A stretch of 64,000 nt of DNA. It comes from Artocarpus heterophyllus. Its lineage: Eukaryota; Streptophyta; Magnoliopsida; Rosales; Moraceae. The stretch is taken from contig CM046354.1 of assembly GCA_025403435.1 (NCBI GenBank), forward strand, positions 38,677,041 through 38,741,040, given 5' to 3'. The position numbers and the translations under genes were made by a program. Positions within the stretch are counted from its first letter, which is position 1; every line of letters begins with the position of its first letter. Shown piece by piece: positions 1 through 11,974 of the stretch. Below the pieces are notes generated by a model, which was given only the letters and a program-made list of their open reading frames with translations, was not told where the DNA came from and ran no database searches.

Positions 1-275
1 TGCCAAAGAAACAATTATTAGTATATGCTGGATCATACGGGTCCTGGATGGCATATATTAATTAGGAGGGGATCCGTGTTCCTGATTGAATTTGGCATGA
101 CTCCCCTAGGAGCTTGTTGAATTCTGAGTTAGGAATTATCGTTGTAAGGTTGTGATATTTTCAAGGTTTTGACACATAAACTCGTTTGTATGATTTTATA
201 TGATTGTGTTATCTTACTAAATTATTATATATGTTTGCTTATGTTTGGTATATGATTCTTTATTGTAGATAGAAA

Positions 276-3200
276 ATGTCTAAAAATGCTTTATCATCGA
301 TACTTGACAAAAACCAATTAACCGGTGAGAACTATAACGATTGGAAACGGAACCTGAACATCGTCCTTTCCTTTGAGAAACTGAAATATGTACTGACAAC
401 TCCTTGTCCTCCCGAGCCTACGGGAGACTCAAATAATGAGCAATTTCAAGCGTACGATCGCTGGAAAGATGCTAATGATCAGGCCCGCTGCTATGTTATG
501 GCTAGCATGAATAACATGCTGCAGGCTCAACATCAGGATTATGAGACTGCGAAGCAGATCTTGGATAATCTTAAGGACATGTTTGGAGGCCAGGCCATAA
601 CAAAGCGGCAAGGGGCGCTTCGAAAACTCTTAAACTATAGACAGAGACCGGGGACATCTGTAAAGGAGCATATGATGTTGGTCATGGGTTACCTCACTGA
701 GGCTCAAACCAATGGAGCCGACATCGATGCTAAAACTCATATGAATATGGTCTTTGAGACTCTGTCTAAGGAATTTATTCCGTTTAGAGCTACTTTTAAT
801 TTAAGCAATAGACGGGATATGACCTTAACATAACTGATGAAACAGTTACAGGAGTTTGAACTGCTGATCAGGGAGTCTCCTGCTAGTGGTGAGGCCAATA
901 TGGTAGCTGCTTCTGGTTCCAATCCTAACTCTGGGAATGGAAAGAAGCAACGGACCAAGAGTGGGAAGTCTTCTATTCCTCCTGCAACCAAGAGCAAGAA
1001 GAAGAAGAAGAAGAAGAACCCAAAGAAGCTTAAGTGCTTCTTCTGTGGAAAGGTCGGGCATATAAAGAAGCATTGCAAGGACTTCCTTTCCAAGAGAGGT
1101 AGGTGTGATCTTCTATATTTAGAAACTTGTTTGGTTGAGGAATCTAGTGACATCTGGGTCATAGATTACGGTGCAACTAATCATGTTTGTGTTTCTATGC
1201 AGGGATTCAAAGAAACGAGAAGTCTACTTCGTGAAGACTTAACGCTTCGGATGGGCGATGGATCCTTGGTCTCAGCGGAAGCAGTGGGAGATGTCCATCT
1301 TTATTTTGATAATTATAGGAGTTTAATTTTGCGAGACTGTTTTTATGTTCCTAAATTTAAAAGGAATTTAATTTCTGTATCTTCTTTATTTAAAGACTCC
1401 TATGTGGTATCTTTTAATGAAAAAGTGGTGATTCGTAAAAACAAATCTTTATCTGTTCTGGATGGATGCAAAATAATCTATATTTTATCAAACCTAAGAT
1501 GGACTTATTGCTTAACACTGAGATAAATGATAATGACTCAAAAAGGCTTAAAACTTCTCACTCTAATAAGACTTATCTTTGGCATTTGCACCTTGGTCAT
1601 ATTAACCTGAATAGGATTCAAAGGTTGGTAAGGGATGGACCTTTAAGTCACTTAAAGGTGGAATCAATACCTCAGTGTGAATATTGTTTGGAGGGTAAAA
1701 TGACCAGAAGACCATACGGGTCCAAGGACAATAGGGCTGAAGGGGTTCTAGAACTTGTGCATAGTGATGTTTGCGGACCGATGAACATACGGGCACGAAG
1801 AGGGTATGAGTACTTTGTCACTTTTATTGACGATTACTCAAGATATGGGTATGTGTACCCAATGCACCACAAAAGCGAAACTTATGATAAGTTCAGGGAG
1901 TTTTGGACTGAAGTGGAAAAGCAATTGGGTAGACCCATAAAGGCACTTCGATCTGATCGAGGTGGGGAATACCTTTCTGATGAGTTCTTGGGACACTTGT
2001 TAGAGAATGGGATTTTATCCCATTTGACTGCGCCGGGCACTCCGCAGCAGAATGGCTATCTGAATGGCTATCCTGATGGATGTCAAGACGGCTTTTTTGA
2101 ATGGCTATCTTGATGAGTCTATTTATATGGAACAACCAGACGGGTTTAAGGTCACGGGTCAAGAGGGTAAGGTTTGTAGGCTGCTAAAGTCAATTTATGG
2201 ACTTAAGTAGGCTTCTCGTTCTTGGAACATAAGATTTGATCAGGAGATCACGACTTATAGGTTCTCACAAAATGTTGATGAACCATGTGTTTACAAACAC
2301 ATTAAGGATGGGAAGGTGGTTTTTCTACTACTCTATGTAGATGACATTCTGCTAATTAGCAATGACGTTGGGGCGTTGTCATCGATCAAATTATGGTTGA
2401 CCAAGGAGTTTGACATGAAGGACTTAGGTGAGGCTAATTTTGTTCTCGGTATCTAGATTATTCGGGATAGGAAGAACAAAATGATAGCTTTGTCACAGGC
2501 CGGCTACATAGATAAAATTCTCAAGAGGTTTGCAATGTAGGATTCCAAGAAAGGTGGGCAACCATCTAGGTCTGGAATTACTCTTTCTAAGAAAGACTCT
2601 CCAAAGTCTTATGAAGAAAGAGAATACATGAAGAAGGTGCCTTATGCTTCGGCAGTGGGTAGTCTCATGTATGCCATGCTTTGCACTCGACCGAATATTA
2701 GCTATGCGGTCGGGATTGTAAGTCGATTTCAGGCGGATCCAGGACCGAACCATTGGGTTGCGGTAAAGCATATTTTCAAGTACCTGAGAAGGACTCGAGG
2801 GTATATGCTAGTGTATTCGGGTGAGGACTTGACTCCTCTAAGATACACTGATCCAGATTTTCAATCCTGTCTGGATTCTAGGAAATCGACTTTGGGGTTT
2901 GTGTTTACTCTGGGTGGCGGTGCCATCAGTTGGAGAAGTGCGAAGCAAGATTGCACTTCGAATTCAACGATGGAGGCCAAATATGTGGCGGCTAGTGATG
3001 CTTTGAAAGAAGCAGTGTAGCTCCGCAAGTTCCTTGGGGATCTTGAGGTAGTTCCTGGTATGGATAAGGCGGTATCACTATACTGTGATAACAGTACGGC
3101 GGTAGCTAATGCTAAGGAACCAAGATTTCACAAGAAGAGTAAGCATATTGATCAGAAGTATCACGTGATAAAGGACTTTGTTGAGGGCAGGCATGTCACG

Positions 3201-3323
3201 GTGTGCAAGATCGCATCAGAGGACAATTTAGCTGATCCATTTACGAAGACACTTACTGGGAGAGTCTTCGAGAGGCATGTGGAAGCTATGGGGATGCGAA
3301 ATTTGCTGTATTTACTAACTTAG
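276..3323 (+). pseudogene. Degenerate copia gag-pol (element 1)
   Basis: This is the gag-pol polyprotein of a copia element, now broken. It begins with a UBN2-type gag (276-833, ATG at 276) ended by TAA at 831; the frame continues at 837. Next come a CX2CX4HX4C zinc knuckle (CFFCGKVGHIKKHC, about 1036-1077), a protease motif reading VIDYGATNHVC where copia proteases have DSGA (Ser to Tyr), an integrase with the HLGH and FIDDYSRYGYVY blocks (about 1560-2055), then RT with the YVDD motif (about 2335) and RNase H (about 2800-3300). About 915 bp between the integrase core and RT, present in the relative at 16023-16937, is missing near 2055. In-frame TAG codons include those near 2208, 2455, 2538 and 3018. 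No functional protein is expected. Confidence 0.88.
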
Positions 3324-3327
3324 TGCA

Positions 3328-3337
3328 AGTGGGAGAT
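3328..3337 (+). other. Polypurine tract (element 1)
   Basis: A purine-rich aagtgggaga stretch directly precedes the 3' LTR that starts TGTTAGAC at 3338. The same motif precedes the 3' LTR of the complete copy near 18190. It is the expected primer site for plus-strand DNA synthesis. Confidence 0.75.
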
Positions 3338-4131
3338 TGTTAGACATGTATGCCCTAAGGAGTAAAAATGTAATACGTCTTTGGTGACATTTTTATCAAT
3401 AAAGAATTTATTCATTTATATATACCAAATCTTGTCCTCTTTATGTTCATATTTGTTGAATGTATGATAAGCAAACAGTAGTCTGAGACTGTCAATCTAA
3501 ACCTTAAGAATTGGGCATATGATGGGATGATTATATGGTAGACACGATTCTTAAGGTGACGGTCTAAAACATATGATCTGCAATCGAGGGAATAAAGTTG
3601 GGCGCTTTATTCATGTAAAGATTGTTATGTTGTCTATATCCCTTATGGGAGATGGTTTGTCTTGGCCATCGGAGTTGGACTCTGTGAATAGAAACATTGG
3701 CACGTTGTCATAGGTGACGATGTGTTGGTTGAGGCTCCCTGAGAACTCCCTGAGAGCTTTTGTTCACAATTTGAGAGATTAAGAGTGATACTCTTCTAGT
3801 GAGCATCTGAAAACTCCCTGAGAGCTTTTGTTCACAAATCACGAGCACTAGCTTTGGGTTCTCTCTGTTGGTTGGAAGGAGAGTCACAGGTGGAAGAGCT
3901 GTACGTGTGAGCCCACACTCACTCCGGTTGTGGATAGAGAATAGCAAAGAAGACCAGTTGGTTGAGGCTCTTCTAGAACGTTACTTCTCTACACGGATTG
4001 CGGAGGTTCTTCGGCACACTGAGGTTAGTAAGATCTATTTAATTTATACATATAACATGTCAAACTTGTATTTTGGAAATTACTCTGATGAAAAATTTTA
4101 AAAAATTCCGCTGCGCACTTTGTTTCCAACA
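3338..4131 (+). repeat. 3' LTR of element 1, internally deleted
   Basis: It starts TGTTAGACATG and ends CCAACA, like the LTRs at 10540-12576 and 18200-20107, but is about 0.79 kb instead of about 2.0 kb. The missing part begins after position 3730, following gatgtgttgg. It takes out the region holding the TATA box and the GC-rich motif cluster. The junction carries about 40 bp of extra sequence resembling two separate places further down the same LTR (the ttgaggctc and ctccctgagagct segments), so the deletion has templated filler. Confidence 0.85.
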
Positions 4132-4530
4132 CCATCTCCTAGCATCCTTAGTGAGAGAAAATGAAGCGTATAAAACTTTCTCACAATTACTGAGTCCCAT
4201 AAATTTCAGAACCCTCTCTATGCCGGTAAGCCAATCATCGGCTTCCAAGGGGTCTGTTGATCCGTCAAATTCTGGGGCCTTCATTTGTAGGAACCTTTCA
4301 TAAAATTCAATAGTAGGTACTACCAGAACAGCTGTTGCAGTTGGTTCTACTTGTTGGGGTGGTGGTACGGGAGTTGGAAAGTCTACACGTACCGTAGGTA
4401 CAGGATGCTGGTTAGATAATTGCTCCCTTAGTCCTTGCATTTCCCGTTCTTGAGCTTGGAGCTTCTGTTGTAACTCAATAATCATGACCATCAGATCCGG
4501 GTTCGCTGGTTCTCCAGGTACATCCGCCAT
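4132..4530 (-). pseudogene. Gypsy gag, truncated by copia insertion
   Basis: The ATG is at 4528-4530 on the minus strand. The N-terminus is short and followed by a heptad-like stretch (IIELQQKLQAQEREMQGLR) that suggests a coiled coil. A Pro/Val-rich linker follows, then the start of a retrotransposon gag domain (FLQMKAPEFDGSTDP, ADDWLTGIERVLKFM, TKDARRW). In related gags the last motif continues WWE. The frame is cut inside it at 4131/4132, where copia element 1 begins. The rest of this gag should lie left of the window, beyond the missing 5' LTR of element 1. Confidence 0.8.
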
Positions 4531-4958
4531 CGATAATAATCTTATATGCCTACCGCACAGTGTCATTATTGCGTCAGCGTATACTATTAACTTAATAGTA
4601 TTCATTAAATAAATGCATATATATCAAATAATATGAATACATGCCAACATGAACAACAACATGAACTTAATATCTCATCTCATACATTTCATTAACTTCT
4701 TTCTTTTCTTTTCCATTTCTCATTAACAAAACGTTACATAAGGAAATAACATGTATACAGTCTTTACTTTCTTACATAAACATTTCATATCATTTCCAGG
4801 AGCAGTTATCTCTTCCGGCTAACATGTACACTATCACCAAGAATGATACCACTTGCCAGAGATACACTCATATACAAGGACAGGAAGATCAAAACTATAC
4901 TAATCATACATCTATATACATTTTAATACACATGAGCCTTCATAGGTTTTTTTTTTTT

Positions 4959-5767
4959 TTAGTCTGACTCTACACCTGACATATCACTATTTTCAGGATC
5001 CTCCTCGGGGTCCTCCTCTTCCTCCTCGCTAGAATCAGTAGACTCGTCATCACTGGCTATGATGGGTTCGGGAGGTACTGGAATAAACTCGAGCTCATCA
5101 TCGTCATCATCTTCATTGTCATCATCCTCTTCCATCTCCATTGGGGGATCCTCTATAGGCGCGACCGCGTTTTGTTCGGCGTGTAATACTTCAGCAATAA
5201 AGTCATCCAAGCTCAGGAAGTTTCCAGGATATTGGATCTGTTGTTGTATTTTTGCTGGCAGATCTCGCCAAATCAAATCAAAAATACGCCCCAAGGGCAA
5301 CCCTGGTGGAATCAATGATGCCATAGTTCGACGAAACCTCAAAATATAATGACTTATTGGTTCCCTAACATACCTACCCCATATTGGCTCTACTCGCAAA
5401 TAAAGCCGACGCCACCAATCCACCCATAGCATTGAAGTACTTGGACTTGCATATCTTCAACAGGTGATAAGGGTGCAAATTCGACTAAAATTTGCTCCTT
5501 AAAGCATGGCCAATCCATATGCTGTTCTTCGGGACCAATCCTCAACCACCATGCGAGTGCCTCTCCCTGCAACCGCCCCGAAGCTAACAAAACCCGAAGG
5601 TGTTGTGGTGTATGGCACGAAGCAAAAATCACTTCCATGGCGTGAAGCCACTCAGTTAAAACCATAGGTCGCCGACTACCGTAGTATATAGGAGGCATCA
5701 TATCTTGAAAAGCAGCGCTCGCCCTACGGTCCGCCTTTGCATTATTTTCGTTATGAGGTGCCACCAT
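4959..5767 (-). pseudogene. Second gag-like ORF of the gypsy element, acidic C-terminus
   Basis: Two overlapping minus-strand frames (5767-5390 and 5432-4959) form one protein of about 270 residues broken by a single frameshift near 5390-5432. The first half resembles a retrotransposon gag core: LTEWLHAMEVIF, LQGEALAWWLRIG and WPCFKEQILVEFAP. The second half continues gag-like (SHYILRFRRT) and ends in a very acidic stretch rich in Asp, Glu and Ser. It stops at 4959, about 430 bp before the other gag starts at 4530. A gag-like ORF upstream of the main gag is unusual. Athila/Tat/Ogre-type elements carry extra ORFs, but I cannot assign this element to one of those lineages. Confidence 0.6.
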
Positions 5768-5902
5768 TTACAACATTTATCTCAATATATATTAATTCTA
5801 TATTAAATAAAATCTTGACATTCTTACATTTAAAATTAAACTATCTTACTTGAGCTTTGGCAGTGAGGCATGCGGCAATCAGCAGTAGGGTGGCAGGATT
5901 TT

Positions 5903-5916
5903 CGCTCTGATACTAA
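5903..5916 (-). other. Primer-binding site of the gypsy element
   Basis: On the minus strand it reads TTAGTATCAGAGCG, one step after the LTR end ...TTGTGACA. It resembles the initiator-Met tRNA site TGGTATCAGAGCC used by many plant LTR elements, with mismatches. It fixes the 5' LTR boundary at 5918. Confidence 0.6.
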
Positions 5917-5917
5917 C

Positions 5918-8805
5918 TGTCACAACTTGCTTTTTTTTCAGGTTGTGAAAGACTTTTTTTTTGTATATATACTTACGTATAGGTGTGAAACTCAGAAATA
6001 TATTTTTTTTTTAGGACAAGTCATTCATGTGAAATTTAGCAACTCATCAGGTGTAAACATATACATATATTTAGATAACACACTCTCTTTTCCAACATTG
6101 TTGCTAAATATTCTCAAGAGAGGTTTTGATATACTTAAATATGTTCAGCTCTTACATAGCACATTCAAAGAAAACAAGTTTAAAATATACAGTAGCATAA
6201 ACGAACTGTGGCGGCATCCATACCCTTTTCTGCTCATTACTCATCACCCTCTGCCAGCTCATCAGTGACTTGGTTCTGACCTTCTAGTAGGAATACCTAC
6301 AGCATGAAATACTTAATGAGCTTACGCCCAGTAAGTCCCATATAACCCACATGCTCATTCAATAAAATGCATGAACCATTTATGCTTTCTTATAAACCTT
6401 CTTTATTATTTTCATTCCTTATCTTTAACTAGGGCCCAAGTGTTCGTACCATTGCGCACTTAGGTCTACGTAACACTGTGACCATACTATATCCTTGAAC
6501 TTCTCTCGAATCAGGAGTCGGTACGACACCTTTCTTAATTTCTAGTGACATAATTACCAGCCCAATTATTATGGTTAACATACCATGCATGAAGTGACAA
6601 ATGCATGTTATACACCATACATAAATACTCTTGTACAAAATAGTATACACTGGTACATACTTTTATACTTACAGGTATACGTTAACATACACACTACTAT
6701 ACCATATATTATACACACAGGTATATGTATATGCATAGGTATACACCAGCAAACTTAAAGATACTCATATCATAGCATACAAATAGGTATACACCTTGTT
6801 ATACACACAGGTATACATATACATATGTCACACTCTATACTTACGATTCCATGCTGTAGGTGGGATGGGTACTTACTTGATTCGAACGTCAGGTAATTCA
6901 ACCTCGATTTTGCTCAGTCCTAAACTTCTAGGATCTTGTTAGCCAATTTCAAAGCCATTAGCCAATATTCACTATGTTTCAATACATAGTGATCGTTAAT
7001 TAATGGACTGAGTTGCATAACTATATATAACTCTGGAAACCACTGGTGTTTTTTTCTTATTTCTATCTAACTCTACCCTACTATTTCTAACGAATGGCAG
7101 AAATCTTTCTAATCAATATTTTTTCCCTTTTTGAAACATTTGACACGGTTCGGGTTATATGGGCAAAAATGACGATTTTGCCCTCCATGAGCCTACTAAC
7201 ATATCCGAGCTCGATTTTGTTATTTTAACGAAAATAGTCATGTATTAATTTTAAAATAATACCCTAATGGCTCGGATCTCCTTATTTCATATCTACGCCC
7301 CATTTCGTAAAACTTTATAGTTTAGCCCCTGATTAAAAATTTTTGACAATTTTTCCCCTGGGCCTAAAATTTATCTCTTTAAACCAAAATTTCCTATTTT
7401 TCATAAGAACCATTTTTACTCAAAGTACCATATCTTAAATCATTTTGAAAAATGACATTTTTCCATTTTAACATTTTTTTCCACTTTTAAGAAATTCTTG
7501 AAAAATTAAAATCTCACAATCAGTTGAGATTTTCGACGAACCATTCGCAATGCCTAACAGTTTCTTTGAGATCTACAACTTTCATGTTTTAACTTTTCCC
7601 AAATTCTCACTATTTAGGGGTGTTTTTGGGTATTTTTCAAATCTGCCGAGGGAAAGCTTTTTCTTTCAATTTAGTCCTTAGGGTATTTTTGTAAAAATCC
7701 ATTTTAAAACTACCTTCCAGCCACTGCATAGACAGATTCACCCCTTGTCCAAACCTTTTCTATACCAAAACACCATTTTTGCAAAACTTAACCTTAAAAT
7801 TACAAAACTACCATACTTTGCATAAACTACCATTTGCATCAACAACCCGTAATTTTGACTATACCATCATACTATAAGTCACATACTCATGGAATATAAT
7901 CAAAACTTTGCCTAAAAACATCACATGCTTTAGAAATAATAAAGATCAAAACAAAAATTACATAAATTGAAGTTTAAGGGTTTAAAACTTACCCAATAGA
8001 GATTTTGTGCTTCAAGCCTTCCAAGGACTCCTTTGAAGCTCTTTCCTAAGCATTTTTTTCATGTAAAAATCTCCTTGAATCAAATCCCTCCTTAACCCAT
8101 AAAAAACCTTAAGAAAACTAAAAAAAAAAAAGTTTAGGTTTTACCTCAATTTTGAAGAAATCCTTTAACCTATGCTTCTTGAATTTGGTTGGGGTCAATT
8201 TGTGCAAGATTTTGAGTTTGGGAATTTTTTGTTGAATGGTCCTCCAATGGCTGCCGGATGTTGAGGGAAGAAAATGAGAGTAAATTTAGCTTATTTCAAA
8301 ATTAATACAAGCTTATCACAACTATGGTGACTCATCAACAATTAATGGGCTCGCTTGATGGTAAATTGTGATTGGGCCACTTTTTGTGATATGGTGGCCC
8401 AATAGAATTTTGTTGGGTGTCCACTTAGTGGCCCAAAAATTTTACACTGTATAATTTTTCACCAATTAGTATTTTTCCTACACTATCGTGGTCAAATCAG
8501 TGCAAACTCGTAACCTTAGACTGTGTAAACTATTTTACTGGCCTTTAGTCTACTTTTGACGGTCAAACGTAACATTTTTCATATCTACATTTTCACTTAG
8601 CAGTATACTTTTACTGCGTCGGCCTCCTTTTACACTAGGTTGGGTTTCAGTGGACTCTGTGTCTTACTCGTATTCTAAGTACTCATTCGTTTGTATCACA
8701 ATTTTATTATTAATTGTGATACAAAATTCATTTTATGGATATTATTTATAAATTTTTGAGTAATTTAACTCATAAAATCTGTATTAAAAAATATCTATCA
8801 TGACA
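5918..8805 (-). repeat. Probable 5' LTR of the gypsy element (about 2.9 kb)
   Basis: The plus strand starts TGTCACAACTTGC at 5918 and ends ATGACA at 8805. No substantial ORF lies inside. It contains a run of short repeats built on acacaggtatac and tataca between about 6640 and 6830, and AT-rich stretches with long T tracts. The size suits long-LTR gypsy lineages. The outer boundary is uncertain because no second LTR is in view. Confidence 0.5.
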
Positions 8806-8939
8806 TCACATTCATAGTGTAATACTCAATTAATACTGCTTATTTACATATTATCACAATTTTACAAAAGTTACAATTTTAAGGGTAAATTCATTAATTA
8901 AACCCAATCAAATATTTGGTTTTATTAATAAACTTTTTT

Positions 8940-10539
8940 TTTCTAGTCATTACATAAAGAGTTTATTTATTATTCATATGCAAAATGTTGTCCTCTTTAC
9001 ATTCATTTTAGTTGAATGTATGATAAGCAAACAAAAGTTTGAGACTATCTATCTAAACCTTTAAAAATCATGCATATGATGGACAGATTACGCGAAAAAC
9101 ATGAATCTCAAAGGTGATGGCTTAAATCATAAGATTCGCAATCGAGGGAATAAAGTTGGATGCTTTATTTATGCTAAGATCGTTATGTTGTCTATATCCC
9201 TAACAGGAGATGGTTTGTCTTGGTCATTGAAGTGGGACTCCATGAGTTGAGACATTGGTATATTGTCATAGGTGACAACGTATTGGATCGGGATATAAAG
9301 TTGAATTGATTTGGATTAATAATTCCATCTGTGCAAATTAATTCATTTTAGACAATCATATGTGTTGTGTCTTAAACCTGAAATGACTAATGGGCCCGTT
9401 ATCTTGACTTATATCTTTTGATGTACCAAAGGGTGACATCTTGACTTTATGATGGTACGCCTATTGGTATGTTGGAGACATGACTCTTGATGGCGTAGAC
9501 TTATTATTCACAGATATGAAATCTATAACTCTTTTTGTAGAGTTAATGATATTCTCTTATATACGTTATTCTATAATTGGAAGACTAGAGCGCTCAACCA
9601 TTTGGATGCATAGGTGTAACCAAATGGTATTCTGTCTTTAGATAGTAAGTTTTCCAATAGTGAGATGATGGAATGTAAGATAAAAATAATTGAGAAAGTA
9701 AGACAGAATTTATCCTTAAGCCGATTATCAATATCCTATAGGAATACAACACATTATGATATGTCATAGGCACTTAGCTTATTTAAAGCTTTGTAATTTT
9801 GTATAGTTCGAGAATACAGCTCTAAGCTTTTAGTGGAATAGCGTTATAGTTGATAATTATAAAATATGCATCTAGGATATTATATTTTATAATTATCGAA
9901 GCTTGAACTATATAGGTCATCAAGTCCCTTTTGCTAGCTCATAATAAATCCTATAACGATACGGTGTGTATTTCCAACAAATTGGTAACTTATGTTAAAT
10001 TTTTAGATTGGTTGAAATTTGATAGGATCAGATAATTCTTGTCTATTTATCGGTTGAATCAATTTTGTGAATTAATTCAGGATAAACACGTTGAATTATT
10101 GAGAAAATATTTATTTTCTATGAGATTATCTAGATATGACTGTTTTGATCGGATGACTTCTCTATTAGGTTATTTGAATTAAAACTGATGTGCTATCTAA
10201 AAAATCTTGGTTGGAAAATAAAAGATTCTCAGGGATCATATTATTGCAAGTTCGGCAAGCCGATCTGCTACTTCAGCCTATCGATAGAGTAAGTTCAATA
10301 GGCCGATAGATAAGTTCAATAGGGTTGAGTTTTTTCAGTTATTCAAATCAGTTGAGAAGTATAGAGTGAGTACCTTAGTGTGAGAAACTCTAAAACTCCT
10401 TGAGAGTTATTGTTCATAATCAAGAACCTTAGCTCTAGGTCATCTCAATTGGTTAGAAGGAGAGTCACCGAAGGAAGAGTTATACGACATGTGACCACTC
10501 ACACTGTGATCGTGGATAGAGAATAGCAAAGAAGACCAG
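8940..10539 (+). repeat. Older LTR of the copia family, left part (solo or truncated)
   Basis: From about 8940 the sequence aligns with the copia LTR beginning some 75 bp after its start, with clear divergence and small indels (for example gttgtcctctttac near 8986 and gagggaataaagttgg near 9145). The TGTTAGACATG terminus is absent. At 10539 it is interrupted by the complete copia element and resumes at 20113. No gag-pol flanks it, so it is a 5'-truncated or solo LTR. Confidence 0.8.
10535..10539 (+). repeat. Target site duplication accag (left copy)
   Basis: The 5 bp accag just before the 5' LTR are repeated at 20108-20112 just after the 3' LTR, as expected for copia integration. Confidence 0.9.
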
Positions 10540-11974
10540 TGTTAGACATGTATGCCATAAGGAGTAAAAATGTAATAAGTTTTTGGAGACATTTTTATCA
10601 ATAAAGAATTTAATTATTATTTATATACCAAATCTTGTCCTCTTTACGTTCATATTTATTGAATGTATGTTAAGCAAATAAAAGTCTTAGACTGTCGGTC
10701 TAAACCTCAAGAATTAGGCATATGATGGACGAATTATGCAGAAGACATGATTCTTAAGGTGATGGTCTAAATCATACGATCCATAATCGAGGGAATAAAG
10801 TTGGGCGCTTTATTCATGCAAAGATTATTATGTTGTCTATATCCCTTTTGGGAGATGGTTTGTCTTGACCATCGGAGGTGGACTCCGTGAATAGAAACAT
10901 TGGTACGTTGTCATAGGTGACGATGTGTTGGATCGGGACATAAAGTGAATTGATTTGGATTAATAATTCTGTCTCAATAAATCGATTCAATTTAGATAAT
11001 CATTTGTGTTGTATCTTAATCCTGAGATGAATAGTGGGCCCGTTGTCTTGGCTTGTGTCTTTTGATGTACCAAAGGGTGACACCCACATCTTAATAGTGG
11101 TATGTATGCCAGTACGTAGGAGGCATGACTCTTGATAGCGTAGACCTGTTATTCATAGATATGGAATCCATAGCTCATCTTTAGGAGTAATGATATCCTC
11201 TTGTATGCGTTATCCTATAATTGAAAAACTAGAGCGCTCAACCATTTGGATACATAGGTGTAACTGAATGGTATACTATCATTGGATAGTAAGTTTTTTG
11301 ATGGTGAGATAATGGAACATAAGATAAAAATAATCGAGAAGGAAAGACAGAACTTGTCCTTAAGCTGATTATGGATTATCATATGGGAATACGATACACT
11401 ATGATATGTCATGGAGACTTAGGTATACAAGCTTCATAATTTTATGTAATTCGAGAGTGCAGCTTTAAGCTTTTAGTGGAGTAGCGTTGGAGTTGATAAT
11501 TATGAAATGTATATATGGGATATTGGGTTTCATAATTATCGGGAGCTTGAACTATATAGGTCCATTTGGTCCCCTTTGCTAGCTCACAACATCCTGTAAC
11601 GATACGGTGTGCTTTTCCAATAATTGGTAACTTATGTTGGATTTAGTATATTGGTTGAAATTTAAAAGAATCAAATAATTCATGTATGTTTATCGGTTAA
11701 ATTAATTTTATGATAAAAAATTTAATTCAAGATAAACTTGTTGAATTATAAGGATCAGATAATTCTTATCTGTTTGTCGGTTGATTTAATTTTGGATAAA
11801 ATTAGATCAAGATAAACTTGTATAATTATTGGGAATTGATTTATTTTCTTAGAGATTATCAAGATAAAGTTGTTTTGATCAGATAACTTTTCTATTGGGT
11901 TATTTGAATTAAAACTGAGACTTTATCCTATAGAATCTAGGGTGAAAAATAAAAGATTCACGAGATTTTTATTT

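Larger units (their letters stand above)
1..4131 (+). mobile_element. Ty1/copia retrotransposon, 3' portion (element 1)
   Basis: The window opens inside the leader of a copia element: positions 1-275 match 13968-14243 of the complete relative at 10540-20107. Gag, zinc knuckle, protease, integrase, reverse transcriptase and RNase H follow in copia order, then a purine tract and a 3' LTR. The 5' LTR lies outside the window. The right end (4131) abuts the gag of a minus-strand gypsy element, so this copy inserted into that gag. Two large internal deletions, one in pol and one in the LTR, plus several stops make it non-autonomous. The predicted target duplication at the right end is ccatc (4132-4136), but the other copy is not visible. 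Confidence 0.9.
4132..8805 (-). mobile_element. Ty3/gypsy retrotransposon, 5' part, minus strand
   Basis: Reading the minus strand from right to left: a probable 5' LTR (8805 to 5918), a primer-binding site (about 5916-5903), a gag-like ORF with an acidic tail (5767 to 4959), and a second gag ORF (4530 to 4132) cut by copia element 1. Pol is not present and presumably lies left of the window. The LTR is bounded by TGTCA and TGACA, giving a 5-bp inverted terminal match. The inner limit is supported by the adjoining PBS; the outer limit (8805) rests only on the terminal motif. Confidence 0.7.

Noticed and set aside
737..1162. Minus-strand ORF with Phe and Leu runs resembling a membrane protein
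   Set aside because: It is the complement of Lys-rich gag codons next to the zinc knuckle.
2493..2771. Minus-strand ORF, repeated almost identically at 17286-17633
   Set aside because: Similarity between the two copies comes from the copia RT and RNase H on the opposite strand, not from a conserved gene.
3708..4101. ORFs in the LTRs of the 2-kb copia family (also near 12298, 19738 and 46884) as a conserved small protein
   Set aside because: They recur only because the LTR recurs, differ in length and frame, and span the TATA-to-terminus region.
5059..5349. Plus-strand ORF with a long Ser run
   Set aside because: It is the antisense shadow of the acidic Asp/Glu codons in the minus-strand gag-like ORF.
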